In this document: in pieces, positions 33,192 to 43,348 of the stretch | Numbering within the stretch: position 1 is the first letter of the stretch | Layout of the letters: every line of letters begins with the position of its first letter | NCBI GenBank assembly: GCA_016291595.1 | Contig: JAEEXN010000002.1 | Location: 50,991 to 114,990, forward strand | DNA length: 64,000 bases | Direction: 5' to 3' | Source of the DNA: Prevotella sp. | GTDB lineage: Bacteria > Bacteroidota > Bacteroidia > Bacteroidales > Bacteroidaceae | Notes under the pieces: model-generated | Seen by the model: only the letters and a program-made list of their open reading frames with translations | Told to the model about the DNA's origin: nothing | Database searches by the model: none | Position numbers and translations under genes: made by a program

Positions 33192-35128
33192 AAGACTTTA
33201 TAGAAAAATTATTCACCTGGTATTTTGATAGGAAATCATTGCCCTATTGGGCACTAATCATACTTGACTGTCTGATTGTATACCTCTCAGGACTGTATAG
33301 TTACTGGCTCTATAGTCGTGGCGTTGAAACGTTGGCTAATGTTGTGCCTATCACACATACGCTGTTATTGTATTTGGGATTGTACATTATCTCCTTCAGG
33401 GTATTTCACACATATTCAGGTATTATCCGCTATTCGTCGTTCTCTGACCTGAAACGTATCGTATATGCGATGGCATTAGGAACCCTATTAGCATTTATCC
33501 TCCATCGATGGATGTTTACATGGGAGACTACGCAATTCTTCAAACTGGGTGGCAACCATGTTGCAGTAATGGGAATGACGGCCACAGTATTAATGTGTGC
33601 GGTGCGAGTGTTAGTAAAAACCATCTACGATTCGGTGTTTCTGAACAGCAGCGCTGTACCAGCATTAGTGTACGGTGTTAAAGACGGAGGTGTAATGATT
33701 GCGAACACAATCCGAAACGAAAGACCAACACGATTCTTGTTGAAAGGCTTTATCAGTCATGAAAACCAATTTGCCCACCAGCGACTCATTGGTGAAAAAG
33801 TTTTTGCTGCGGACGATGAATTGAAAAAGCATATTGAAAAGAATGGCATTAAAGCGATTCTAGTGTCCCCACTTCGAAATGATGATTTCCGCAACGACCA
33901 AAAACTACAAGAACTTCTGTTGGAAGCTGGTGTACAGATTTATATGGCAAAAGGGCTGGACCTGGGAACAGACAATATTAAGAACTCTCAACAATTGCAG
34001 GAAGTGAGTATTGAGGATTTGTTACCACGTGATGAAATCTCAATCGACATGCATGCAATAGAGGAACAACTGCGCGGAAAAACCATCATGATTACAGGGT
34101 CTGCAGGAAGTATCGGTTTCGAAATTGTAAAACAGGTGGCATCATATAAGCCAAGGCTACTGGTTCTGATTGATCAGGCAGAGACCCCGCAACATGATGT
34201 CCGCTTATATATGAAAAAACAATGGCCTGACATTAAAACAGAGACAATCGTCACATCTATCTGCAAGGAAAAGCGAATGGAGCAGATTTTCAGCGAATAC
34301 CGTCCTGATTATGTGTTCCATGCCGCAGCCTATAAGCACGTACCAATGATGGAAGATAATCCCGCTGAAAGTGTTCAAAACAACATTTTGGGCACAAAGA
34401 TTATTGCAGACTTGGCTGTGAGATATGGAGTGAAAAAATTTGTCATGGTGTCTACCGACAAGGCAGTGAATCCCACAAATGTGATGGGATGTTCAAAGCG
34501 CATCTGTGAGATATATGTACAGTCTCTCGACAAGGCTATTAAAGACGGAAAGTTCGATAGTGCAGTCACTCAGTTTGTGACGACACGCTTCGGTAATGTG
34601 CTTGACTCAAACGGTTCTGTCATACCACTATTCCGCAAGCAGATAGCCTCAGGCGGGCCAATTACTGTGACACACCCAGATATTATACGTTACTTTATGC
34701 TCATCCCCGAAGCCTGTGCTTTGGTGTTAGAGGCAGGGACAAGCGGTCGTGGCGGAGAGGTATTTGCTTTTGATATGGGAAAACCGGTAAAAATAGCTGA
34801 TCTGGCCAAACGAATGATTCAACTGAGTGATGCCAAAAACATAGAAATTGTGTACACTGGACTTCGTCCGGGCGAAAAACTATACGAGGAAGTGTTGAAC
34901 GATGAGGAGCTTACCATTGCCACCACTAATCCCAAAATAAGAATTGCCCGACTAAAGGTATATGAGTATGAGGAAATATGCAAAGAGATTAACAAACTGA
35001 TTGAAACCACATTGCAGTACGACGATATGAAGATTGTAGCAATGATGAAACGGATAGTTCCTGAATACAAAAGCCAAAATTCTATCTATGAGAAATTAGA
35101 TAGTCAGTTGAAAAAAGATAATGATTAG
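33188..35128 (+). CDS. UDP-GlcNAc 4,6-dehydratase, long membrane type (PglF/WbpM/CapD family)
   Basis: 646 residues from the ATG at 33188, which overlaps the preceding stop. The first ~150 residues hold four to five membrane helices; a CoA-binding-like Rossmann domain follows (ALVYGVKDGGVMIANTI), then the catalytic SDR domain with TIMITGSAGSIGFEIVKQV (GxxGxxG) and STDKAVNPTNVMGCSK. Met replaces the usual catalytic Tyr before the Lys (NVMGCSK), the known hallmark of this family. It converts UDP-GlcNAc to UDP-4-keto-6-deoxy sugar at the inner membrane. It is the last gene of the Pgl-like block. Confidence 0.9.
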   Translation: MKDFIEKLFTWYFDRKSLPYWALIILDCLIVYLSGLYSYWLYSRGVETLANVVPITHTLLLYLGLYIISFRVFHTYSGIIRYSSFSDLKRIVYAMALGTLLAFILHRWMFTWETTQFFKLGGNHVAVMGMTATVLMCAVRVLVKTIYDSVFLNSSAVPALVYGVKDGGVMIANTIRNERPTRFLLKGFISHENQFAHQRLIGEKVFAADDELKKHIEKNGIKAILVSPLRNDDFRNDQKLQELLLEAGVQIYMAKGLDLGTDNIKNSQQLQEVSIEDLLPRDEISIDMHAIEEQLRGKTIMITGSAGSIGFEIVKQVASYKPRLLVLIDQAETPQHDVRLYMKKQWPDIKTETIVTSICKEKRMEQIFSEYRPDYVFHAAAYKHVPMMEDNPAESVQNNILGTKIIADLAVRYGVKKFVMVSTDKAVNPTNVMGCSKRICEIYVQSLDKAIKDGKFDSAVTQFVTTRFGNVLDSNGSVIPLFRKQIASGGPITVTHPDIIRYFMLIPEACALVLEAGTSGRGGEVFAFDMGKPVKIADLAKRMIQLSDAKNIEIVYTGLRPGEKLYEEVLNDEELTIATTNPKIRIARLKVYEYEEICKEINKLIETTLQYDDMKIVAMMKRIVPEYKSQNSIYEKLDSQLKKDND

Positions 35129-35283
35129 CCTGGTTTCGTGTTATGTCTTCTCCGTTTTCCATATTATTCACGATTGCGACAAGTAAACTAGCCGCCTATT
35201 CTTGCCTTTTTTCGCAATTATTATGAACCAATAACAATAAAACATGCGAAAACGGGTTATATTTTATATATAAAACTACCATT

Positions 35284-37851
35284 ATGAAAAGAATTATCAT
35301 ACTGACCATATATGCTTTCTTGTTTGCTGTATGTGCCTCAGCACAATCGAGCATGACGGATTCACAGGTAATGCAGATGCTCATTAAAGAAAAAGCCGCA
35401 GGCACATCCCAACAGCAAATCGTTACCAAATTGGTGCAAAGCGGTGTGGACATACAACAAATCCAGCGAGTAAAAAAAATGTATGAGCGGGAAATGAAAG
35501 GCTCTGGTTTAGGCAACCTCTCTTCTTCTACCGACACGCAAGATCGCAGCCGTGTGGCTAATGGGAAAAAACGCGAGGATTATCAGCAACAACAAGAACA
35601 GATTCCTTACAGGATTAAGGATATGAGTACTAAAAAGAGTCCTGTGGTCTATGACGAGACAAATCCTGAATGGCTGCTCATGCAACAGGAACTGGACTCA
35701 TTCATACCCGACTCTACTGCCTTGTTGAAACAACTGATAGCAGAGCGTGACAAAAACAAAAAGAAAGTTTTCGGACGTGATATTTTCAACAACAAAGAAC
35801 TGACATTTGAACCCAACATGAATATAGCCACACCCCAAAATTACCGTCTGGGACCTGGTGATGCCGTATTCATCGATATTTATGGAGCTTCGCAAAAGTC
35901 TATTGAGAGTACGGTATCACCAGATGGCACCGTAACAATTGAAGGCTTCGGTCCTGTGTATGTAAGCGGGATGACTGTCGGTCAGGCAAATGCGCACCTC
36001 CGCTCCACATTAGGATCGCGTTACAGTAGCAGCCAAATCAAGCTAACTGTCGGACAAACCCGTACCATCATGGTAAACATTATGGGTGAGGTGAAAATGC
36101 CTGGAACCTATACTTTGTCAGCATTCGCCACCGTTTTCCATGCACTTTACATGGCAGGAGGCACCAACGATCTGGGTACCCTTCGAAACATTAAAGTTTT
36201 CCGCAACAACAAACTCGTGACTACCGTCGATATATATGACTACATGTTGAATGGGAAACTGACTGGGAATGTACGATTGGCAGATAATGACGTGATTGTC
36301 GTTGGTCCTTACGACTGTCTTGTAAACATTTCGGGTAAGGTGAAACGCCCGATGATTTACGAAATGCGCAAAAATGAAAGCGTTACCACACTGCTGAAAT
36401 ACGCAGGAGGATTTACAGGTGATGCATATACCAAGCAAGTAAGACTAGTACGAAAGACAGGTCGGGAATATTCCGTTCATAACGTTGAGGAGTTCGATTT
36501 CTCATCGTTCCATTTAGCAGATGAAGACTCTGTCAGTGTTGATAGCATTATTTCCAGATTCTCCAATATGGTGGAATTGAAGGGCGCCGTATTCCGTCCG
36601 GGCATGTATCAGGTAGGTGGACAAATCTATAGTGTTCGTTCTCTGCTTGAGAGTGCAGAAGGACTAAAAGAAGAGGCATTCACGGCGCATGCCGTCATGC
36701 ACCGCATGAAAAGCGACCGCTCGTTAGAGGTAATCCCTGTGGATGTAGAAGGCATTTTGAACGGTCAAGTTGCCGACATACCCCTAAAGCCAAACGACGT
36801 ACTGTTTATCCCTACCAAAAGGGAGATGATGGAGGAACAGACCATCACCATTCACGGCGAAGTGCATTATCCAGGTATATACAAATATGCAGAGAATGAG
36901 ACACTAGAGGACTTTGTGTTGCAGGCCGGTGGACTGAAACAGACAGCCTCAACTGTGAAAGTAGATGTGGCCCGTCGTGTAAGAAACCCGAAGGCACTAA
37001 CAACAGACAGTTTGATAGCACAAACGTATAGTTTTGCTCTGAAGGATGGTTTTGTGATTGACGGTGAAAGCGGTTTCAAACTCCAACCCTTCGATGAGGT
37101 ATATGTACGCAAGAGTCCAGGTTACTACGAACAGCAGAATGTCACCATCGAAGGCGAAGTGATGTTCGGTGGTTCATATACCCTCTCTAAGAAAGATCAG
37201 CGATTGAGCGACCTCGTAAAAGCTGCCGGCGGAGTGAACGATCGTGCTTATATCAAGGGTGCAAGACTGGAAAGACGTTATACCAGAGAGGAGCGTCTCC
37301 GTGCGGAGGCTGTATTAAAGAAAGCTCAAGAAGAACTTGAGACTAGTCTCCTTGAACAGGCCGCAAGGACTGGTAACAGCAATCTTAGCAGCCTCAGTAA
37401 CAAAGAACAACTGCGTAAATATGAAGTAGGATCCACCTATCCCGTTGGTATTGAATTAGACAAGGCCTTAGCCAACCCAGGCTGCAACGATGATATTATT
37501 CTGCGCGAAGGCGACCGTTTGGTTGTTCCACAATACGAAGCTACCGTAAAAATCAATGGCGAGGTGATGTATCCTAATACCGTAGGTTATATCAAAGGTA
37601 AAAAGGCGAGCTATTACATCGACCAGGCTGGCGGTTTCTCTAACAAGGCTAAAAAGCGCAAGAGTTATATCATATACATGAACGGCAAGGTTGAGACTGT
37701 CAGCCATAATGCCAAGCCTGAGCCTGGCTGCGAGATTGTAGTACCCTCGAAGTCGCTGAGCAAGACCTCTATCTCTGAGACCTTGAGCATTGCCACGGGA
37801 GTCGGCTCATTTGCTGCCATTATTGCTACATTGGTCAGCTTAATTAAGTAA
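35284..37851 (+). CDS. Large multi-SLBB polysaccharide export protein (Wza-like)
   Basis: 855 residues, three times the size of the Wza-like protein at 5462. Signal peptide ends CASAQS and lacks a lipobox Cys. The polysaccharide export domain is near residues 180-265 (NYRLGPGDAVFIDIYGASQ, GTVTIEGFGPVYVSGM). At least five SLBB modules follow (VNIMGEVKMPGTY, VNISGKVKRPMIY, VELKGAVFRPGMY, ITIHGEVHYPGIY, VTIEGEVMFGGSY, VKINGEVMYPNTV), and a C-terminal membrane helix (SIATGVGSFAAIIATLVSLI). It should form the outer-membrane gate and periplasmic tunnel for a second polymer. It begins a new assembly set, 155 bp after the dehydratase gene. Confidence 0.88.
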   Translation: MKRIIILTIYAFLFAVCASAQSSMTDSQVMQMLIKEKAAGTSQQQIVTKLVQSGVDIQQIQRVKKMYEREMKGSGLGNLSSSTDTQDRSRVANGKKREDYQQQQEQIPYRIKDMSTKKSPVVYDETNPEWLLMQQELDSFIPDSTALLKQLIAERDKNKKKVFGRDIFNNKELTFEPNMNIATPQNYRLGPGDAVFIDIYGASQKSIESTVSPDGTVTIEGFGPVYVSGMTVGQANAHLRSTLGSRYSSSQIKLTVGQTRTIMVNIMGEVKMPGTYTLSAFATVFHALYMAGGTNDLGTLRNIKVFRNNKLVTTVDIYDYMLNGKLTGNVRLADNDVIVVGPYDCLVNISGKVKRPMIYEMRKNESVTTLLKYAGGFTGDAYTKQVRLVRKTGREYSVHNVEEFDFSSFHLADEDSVSVDSIISRFSNMVELKGAVFRPGMYQVGGQIYSVRSLLESAEGLKEEAFTAHAVMHRMKSDRSLEVIPVDVEGILNGQVADIPLKPNDVLFIPTKREMMEEQTITIHGEVHYPGIYKYAENETLEDFVLQAGGLKQTASTVKVDVARRVRNPKALTTDSLIAQTYSFALKDGFVIDGESGFKLQPFDEVYVRKSPGYYEQQNVTIEGEVMFGGSYTLSKKDQRLSDLVKAAGGVNDRAYIKGARLERRYTREERLRAEAVLKKAQEELETSLLEQAARTGNSNLSSLSNKEQLRKYEVGSTYPVGIELDKALANPGCNDDIILREGDRLVVPQYEATVKINGEVMYPNTVGYIKGKKASYYIDQAGGFSNKAKKRKSYIIYMNGKVETVSHNAKPEPGCEIVVPSKSLSKTSISETLSIATGVGSFAAIIATLVSLIK

Positions 37852-37856
37852 AAGAT

Positions 37857-38933
37857 ATGAACGAGAATAACAATACGAACATCATCGACCTCAGAGAAAT
37901 CATCAAAAGGATATGGGACAAGAAGATGGTATTTCTGAAAGTTCTCCCAATCGTCTTTGTTCTGTCATGTGTATATATCCTCCCCGAGCCGAGATATTAT
38001 ACTTCGAACGTGACATTGGCTCCTGAAATGGGGAGTGTCACAGGCGGAGGTTCCCTTACATCGATAGCCTCATCATTCGGTGTCGACTTAGGAACCTTGC
38101 AGAATTCTGATGCCATCTACCCTGACTTATATCCTGATTTGATGGAATCGACAGAATTTGTGGTAAGTTTATTTGATACCAAAGTGACGAATTTAGACGG
38201 AGACATCCAGACAGATTATTTTACGTACCTGGCAAAACACCGTAAACGTTCCATTTGGAAAAAGCCTGGTGACTGGGTTAAAAAGCAAATCAGAAAACTG
38301 ACAGAGCCAAAGCAGATATCTACACCCAATAACAGCGAAAAAGGAGTAAACCCATTCTTTCTGAACAAAAAGCAACATGGAATTGTAGGAGTAATCCGAG
38401 AAAACATCACATGTAATGTAGACAAGAAAACATCGGTCATCACCATTACAGTAAAAGACCAAGACAAGCTGATTTGTGCCAGCATGGCAGACTCTGTCAG
38501 GGTAAGACTACAGGAGTACATTACGAACTATCGTACTCATAAGGCGAAGATTGACGTAGAGCATTACTCGAAACTAACCACTGAGGCCAAGCATATCTAC
38601 GAGAAGGCACGTCAACTCTATGGTAGCTTCTCAGATGCAAACAGCGATGTCATACTCGAAAGCTACCGGGCCAAAAGAAATGACTTGGAAAACGACATGC
38701 AACTGAAGTATAACACCTATACGGCATTAAACACCCAATTGCAGGCTGCAAAGGCAAAACTACAAGAAATCACACCTGCATTCACGGTCATACAGTGTGC
38801 ATCTGTTCCTGAGAAGCCGGCCGGTCCAAAACGAATGCTGTTTGTGCTGGGTATGATTTTCTTTGCTGCAATTGTCACTACATTCTGGTTGATTAAAGAC
38901 ATTTTGGGCATCGTGCCTTTAAATAAAGAGTAG
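37857..38933 (+). CDS. Wzz-family chain-length determinant without kinase domain
   Basis: 358 residues with TM1 near 25-45 (MVFLKVLPIVFVLSCVYIL), a periplasmic region with long helices (EHYSKLTTEAKHIYEKARQL, DLENDMQLKYNTY) and TM2 near 325-345 (MLFVLGMIFFAAIVTTFWLI). The Pro-rich VPEKPAGPKR motif before TM2 is the usual Wzz signature. There is no Walker A motif after TM2, only a short tail, so control cannot be by its own tyrosine phosphorylation. Partner of the large export protein directly upstream (5-bp gap). Confidence 0.87.
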   Translation: MNENNNTNIIDLREIIKRIWDKKMVFLKVLPIVFVLSCVYILPEPRYYTSNVTLAPEMGSVTGGGSLTSIASSFGVDLGTLQNSDAIYPDLYPDLMESTEFVVSLFDTKVTNLDGDIQTDYFTYLAKHRKRSIWKKPGDWVKKQIRKLTEPKQISTPNNSEKGVNPFFLNKKQHGIVGVIRENITCNVDKKTSVITITVKDQDKLICASMADSVRVRLQEYITNYRTHKAKIDVEHYSKLTTEAKHIYEKARQLYGSFSDANSDVILESYRAKRNDLENDMQLKYNTYTALNTQLQAAKAKLQEITPAFTVIQCASVPEKPAGPKRMLFVLGMIFFAAIVTTFWLIKDILGIVPLNKE

Positions 38934-38955
38934 ATATTGCAGAAGAGCTACGCAC

Positions 38956-40152
38956 ATGATTATTGACTTCAAGAAGATTACATGGCTACCTTGTCTTATT
39001 ATCCTTGTCTTGACAATGAGGATGTGCATTGCTTTAGCAGAAATGGAGATGCCAGCGTTATCTTATGGTTTTCTTGCTATAGAGTTGTTATCTTTCCTAC
39101 TCATGTCTTTTCTCTACTTCAAAGATGGAATAATCACAAAATATCTATTTTTTGTCATTCTATACCAGTTGCTCCTGCTGGTTTTCAGCATCCTTAACGG
39201 GACAAATGCAAAAGATAGCTTCTATCTTGGTTGTGGATGCATTCTGATTGTCATCATGATGGAATACTACAAAGAGAGACTCAGCATGATTCTCTTTGCT
39301 TTTTCCATTGCATTTTCCATATGTATATACATGAATTTTTTCCACTTGATAACGCACCCTCATCTATGGCTCATTGACGAGAATAAGTCGCTGACAGGCT
39401 ATCTGCTTGGAAATAACTATAATCAGATGGGATGCCGCCTTTTATGTGCTGTTGCAATCAATATCCTGTGTTTCAGGTTGAAGAAGTTTTGGATCATCAA
39501 TACCATTCCCCTTATTATTGTGTCCGTAGCAACAGTAGCTATCGTACGCTCGATGACCTCGTTGACACTTATTACCCTTTTCCTGGTTTTCTGTTTCTTG
39601 CCTTCAAAGAAATTACAACGAACAGGCATTATTTCACTCCTAGTTTTCTATGTGTTTTTCCAAATATTCGTATGCTTTAATGGGAAAGGACTTGAAAATA
39701 ACGAATTGGCTGTATACTTTATCGAAGATGTTTTGAAGAAAGACATTACTTTCACCAATAGAACAGAATTATGGGATGCAGCAGCTCATGCTTTTATGCA
39801 GTCGCCCATCATTGGATATGGATTTGTTGACAGCGACTGGTATTTCTCCCACATGAGTTCTGCCGCTATGGGACCCCATAATTTTATTTATTCTGTCTTA
39901 ATCAATGGTGGTGTCGTCCTACTATTAGTTTTCATTGCCATCTTCATTCTTGCCACAAAAAAGGCTTTTACGATGAATGACAGAAGCACCAATGTGCTGT
40001 TGGCAGCAACTGCCGTCCTATTGTTTATGATGACGATGGAGGTGTATCCTCTCTCTTTTATTCTTCTCCTGCTGTCGCTAGTCTATTACCGTCCATGCAT
40101 TGACGACAAGCCAAGAAAAGATCTGGAACAGTCTACAATCCAAGTGAGTTAG
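38956..40152 (+). CDS. O-antigen polymerase/ligase-like membrane protein (Wzy)
   Basis: 398 residues with about ten membrane helices. The C-terminal part carries the Wzy/WaaL signature: FTNRTELWDAAAHAFMQSPI, IGYGFVDSD and GPHNFIYSVLINGGVVLLL. The Arg of NRTELW and the His of PHN are the conserved positions of this family. It sits between Wzz and a second flippase, the expected place for the polymerase of the second set. A ligase role cannot be excluded. Confidence 0.8.
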   Translation: MIIDFKKITWLPCLIILVLTMRMCIALAEMEMPALSYGFLAIELLSFLLMSFLYFKDGIITKYLFFVILYQLLLLVFSILNGTNAKDSFYLGCGCILIVIMMEYYKERLSMILFAFSIAFSICIYMNFFHLITHPHLWLIDENKSLTGYLLGNNYNQMGCRLLCAVAINILCFRLKKFWIINTIPLIIVSVATVAIVRSMTSLTLITLFLVFCFLPSKKLQRTGIISLLVFYVFFQIFVCFNGKGLENNELAVYFIEDVLKKDITFTNRTELWDAAAHAFMQSPIIGYGFVDSDWYFSHMSSAAMGPHNFIYSVLINGGVVLLLVFIAIFILATKKAFTMNDRSTNVLLAATAVLLFMMTMEVYPLSFILLLLSLVYYRPCIDDKPRKDLEQSTIQVS

Positions 40153-40153
40153 T

Positions 40154-41662
40154 ATGAAAGAAAACACCAACCAAACTATCATATATAACACAGGGATACT
40201 TTTTATCAGGCTCTTCGTCACGACAATATGTGGTCTGCTTACGACACGCTATGCACTACAGGCACTAGGTATCACCGACTTTGGTGTATTTTCTCTGATT
40301 GGAAGCATTGTCACTTTCATATCCATTTTAAACCAAATCATGATTTCCACATCCAATCGCTTTATATCGATAGAGATTGGCATAGGAAAAACAAAGGATA
40401 TAAATGAACAGTTTAACATCAACTTTATCATCCATGTAGCCATAGCCATAGCCACACTACTGATAGGACTGCCACTGGGGCATTGGTATATTCACAACTT
40501 TGTCAATTTTGACGGCGACATCAACGATGTCATCTTTGTGTTCAACTTGTCAATCATCAGTGCCGCCATTTCGTTTATCGGCATTCCTTACAACGGACTA
40601 CTCATGGCCAAAGAGAGATTCATTGTATTCAGTACGGTTGATGTATTTGTACATATCATCAAAACTATCATCGCATACCTGTTAATAAACTTCTTTGTTG
40701 ATAAACTTCAAGTTTACGCCATTGCACTGAGCATACTTACCGTGCTCCCCGTATTGTTATTCTATCTGTATTGCAGTAAGTATTATCACAAGGAAACTGA
40801 ATTGCACGTTGTCACTAACAAGAAAAAATACAAAAAGGTATTCTCCTTCTCTTCATGGGTGGCATTCGGAGCATTCGTTTCTGTCGGTCAGGGGCAAGGT
40901 GCAGCTATGATTGTCAATGCATTTTTCAATACAGTAATGAATGCAGCCATGGGAATAGCCAATACAGTGAACATACTTATTACATCTTTTGCTAGTAATG
41001 TGTCGCAACCCATTGCCCCGCAGATTACAAAGAGTTATGCTGCCAACAACTATGAGCGATGTGAGGAACTTCTGATTATATCGACTAAATTCACCTTCCT
41101 ATCCATGTTTTTGGTGTCGGCACCACTTATGATTGATGCAAAATGGCTGCTCTCGCTATGGCTTGGACAAGTGCCCCCATACGTTATTACATTTACCTTA
41201 CTAATTGTCATCAACACGCTCATCACGTCAGCCAATTCAGGCATTTCGAATCTTATATTCGCAAGTGGGAAAATTGCGCTATACCAAATTATCGTAAACA
41301 TGCTGAGAATCTTTTCGATGGTAGGTGCATACCTCATTCTGAAAAAAGGATGTGTAGCATATAGTCTGTTCTATGTCTATATTGTTTTTTCGTTTCTCAT
41401 ATTCTTAAGCAGCCAGTGGGTATTAAAAAAGACGATACATTTAGGTTACAGTGTCCTGTTCAAACATTCATACATTCCGTCACTTGCCGTGACTATTTGT
41501 TTCATTCCCGTATGTTTCATCCATTGGAACGTTCATCCTCTCATCCGCATAGTCCTCTTGATGCTATACCTCATGGTAATTGTCTACCATATTGGTCTGT
41601 CTCGCCAAGAACGCAAGTATCTTTATAATTTTCTTACGTCCAAAAACAAACAAACAAGATGA
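40154..41662 (+). CDS. wzx: Second Wzx-like flippase (MOP superfamily)
   Basis: 502 residues with 12-14 hydrophobic segments. LFIRLFVTTICGLLTTRYALQAL, ITDFGVFSLIGSIVTFISIL and FIGIPYNGLLMAKERF are typical of the oligosaccharide flippase group found beside Wzy. Only one base separates it from the polymerase gene. It is unlike the flippase at 10784 in its opening and middle, supporting separate repeat units rather than a recent duplication. It overlaps the GT-D-like gene by 4 bp. Confidence 0.88.
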   Translation: MKENTNQTIIYNTGILFIRLFVTTICGLLTTRYALQALGITDFGVFSLIGSIVTFISILNQIMISTSNRFISIEIGIGKTKDINEQFNINFIIHVAIAIATLLIGLPLGHWYIHNFVNFDGDINDVIFVFNLSIISAAISFIGIPYNGLLMAKERFIVFSTVDVFVHIIKTIIAYLLINFFVDKLQVYAIALSILTVLPVLLFYLYCSKYYHKETELHVVTNKKKYKKVFSFSSWVAFGAFVSVGQGQGAAMIVNAFFNTVMNAAMGIANTVNILITSFASNVSQPIAPQITKSYAANNYERCEELLIISTKFTFLSMFLVSAPLMIDAKWLLSLWLGQVPPYVITFTLLIVINTLITSANSGISNLIFASGKIALYQIIVNMLRIFSMVGAYLILKKGCVAYSLFYVYIVFSFLIFLSSQWVLKKTIHLGYSVLFKHSYIPSLAVTICFIPVCFIHWNVHPLIRIVLLMLYLMVIVYHIGLSRQERKYLYNFLTSKNKQTR

Positions 41663-42627
41663 ACTATCTTTTTGAAAAATCATTGAAATTGATGAGGAAA
41701 AAGATATATCCGCTATTCTTTACACCCGCATCACTCCCCGCAATAGATTATGAAAAAGATCAGAAGAAGATACAGCAAATGATGATACATTTGCTGCAAA
41801 GTAGCCAACCGTGCATGATAGCCAGATTCGGATCGACAGAACTCCTGGCAATTACAAACTATCTGGGCATCAAGAACAATCCACATTCTCCACTAAAGTA
41901 CATCAAGGGAGAAATAGCCGAATGGTGGTGGAACAAAAGCGCCGTTAGGGCTTTACGAGATAATTCAGGATTCTTTCCATTAACAGAATCTAATGTAGGT
42001 CAGTTTTGCGAAATGATGATAAAGGACGCCAAACAAGTAGACATGTTAGGATGCTGGCTACCCGAAGAGTATCATCTCCGACATGAACTGGCAAATGCAA
42101 CAAGAGTCAAGCTTTCCTGTCTGGAACCGCCATATCTGCATGATGATACAAGTATTCCCTCATGGACTTCAGCATTAAAGGGGAAAAAGGTATTGGTTAT
42201 ACACCCTTTTGCAGAAACAATAAGCAGTCAATACGAAAAGCGTGAACATCTCTTCAAACGTAAAGACATCCTGCCAGACTTTGACATAAGAATAATCAAA
42301 GCCGTTCAAAGCCTTGGAGGAGATTCTGGTTTTAAGAATTGGTTCGATGCTTTAGCGTGGATGGAGGATCAAATGGATCATACCAATTATGATACCTGTA
42401 TCATCGGATGTGGTGCCTACGGTTTCCCTCTGGCTGCACATGCAAAACAGACAGGCCACCATGCGATTCACCTGGGTGGTGCTACTCAATTACTTTTTGG
42501 CATCAAAGGGAAGAGATGGGACTTGCGTCCTGAATTCAGGCAAATGTACAACGAGTATTGGGTACGTCCTAGTCAAGATGAGAAACCCAAGATAGCCTCT
42601 CGCGTTGAAGATGCCTGTTATTGGTAA
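41659..42627 (+). CDS. GT-D-fold-like putative glycosyltransferase
   Basis: 322 residues, soluble. It resembles a family found in capsule clusters and labelled as GT-D fold glycosyltransferases: IARFGSTELLAITNY near residue 55, then LKGKKVLVIHPFAETISSQY, FDALAWMEDQM, DTCIIGCGAYGFPLAAHAK and IHLGGATQLLFGIKGKRWD. The Gly-rich GCGAYGFPL and GGATQLLFGIKG stretches are the most conserved parts of the family. If the assignment holds, it transfers a sugar to the growing repeat unit; the donor is unknown. The family assignment is from memory of the motif pattern. Confidence 0.65.
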   Translation: MNYLFEKSLKLMRKKIYPLFFTPASLPAIDYEKDQKKIQQMMIHLLQSSQPCMIARFGSTELLAITNYLGIKNNPHSPLKYIKGEIAEWWWNKSAVRALRDNSGFFPLTESNVGQFCEMMIKDAKQVDMLGCWLPEEYHLRHELANATRVKLSCLEPPYLHDDTSIPSWTSALKGKKVLVIHPFAETISSQYEKREHLFKRKDILPDFDIRIIKAVQSLGGDSGFKNWFDALAWMEDQMDHTNYDTCIIGCGAYGFPLAAHAKQTGHHAIHLGGATQLLFGIKGKRWDLRPEFRQMYNEYWVRPSQDEKPKIASRVEDACYW

Positions 42628-42694
42628 TTTACGAATTTCATAATCAATCATATCAACAACTTTGAAATATTTTAACATAGACTTCGCTAATCCT

Positions 42695-43348
42695 ATGAAA
42701 CTTTTCTGGCGAATATGTCATAGTCTGTATCTGCGCAAAAAAGATATCAGAATTTCACCTTTGGCAAGATGGAACCGACAAACCCGAATAGATGGTTGTA
42801 ATAGGATATTTCCTAAAACTGTTATCAGCAATTCACATATCGGGCGATATACATTCATACGAAGTAACTGCTATTTACCCTCATGTGAGATAGGTTGTTT
42901 CTGCAGCATCGCCAACAATGTCAGGATTATTGCATACCGACATCCTTCTGACACCTATGTTTCAACATCCCCAGTTTTCTACAGCACACTGCGTCAATGC
43001 GTCAAAACTTTTGCAAAAGAACAACGTTTCGAGGAACAAACACTCATTGAAGGTCACTCTGCCATCATCGGGAATGATGTGTGGCTGGGACAAGATGCCC
43101 GAATCATGGAAAGTGTAAGAATAGGAAACGGAGCGATTGTAGCCGCTGGAGCTTTGGTCACGAAGGATGTACCTGCCTATGCGATTGTCGGAGGAATACC
43201 CGCCAAGATTATCCGTTACCGTTTCAACAAAGAACAGATAGATTTTCTGGAAAAACTAAAATGGTGGGAGAAAGACGAAGCGTGGCTTGAAAAGCATGTG
43301 GATGCGTTTGCAGACATCGAACATCTCATGAAGGAGGAACTACAATGA
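42695..43348 (+). CDS. CatB-related O-acetyltransferase (left-handed beta-helix)
   Basis: 217 residues from the ATG at 42695; the track uses a TTG 33 bp upstream, which is possible but less likely. Hexapeptide repeats run through the middle ([40 protein letters not shown]), with the His of AYRHPS expected to be catalytic. The conserved close [49 protein letters not shown] follows. Predicted to acetylate a hydroxyl of the polysaccharide repeat unit using acetyl-CoA. Overlaps the next start (ATGA). Confidence 0.82.
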   Translation: MKLFWRICHSLYLRKKDIRISPLARWNRQTRIDGCNRIFPKTVISNSHIGRYTFIRSNCYLPSCEIGCFCSIANNVRIIAYRHPSDTYVSTSPVFYSTLRQCVKTFAKEQRFEEQTLIEGHSAIIGNDVWLGQDARIMESVRIGNGAIVAAGALVTKDVPAYAIVGGIPAKIIRYRFNKEQIDFLEKLKWWEKDEAWLEKHVDAFADIEHLMKEELQ

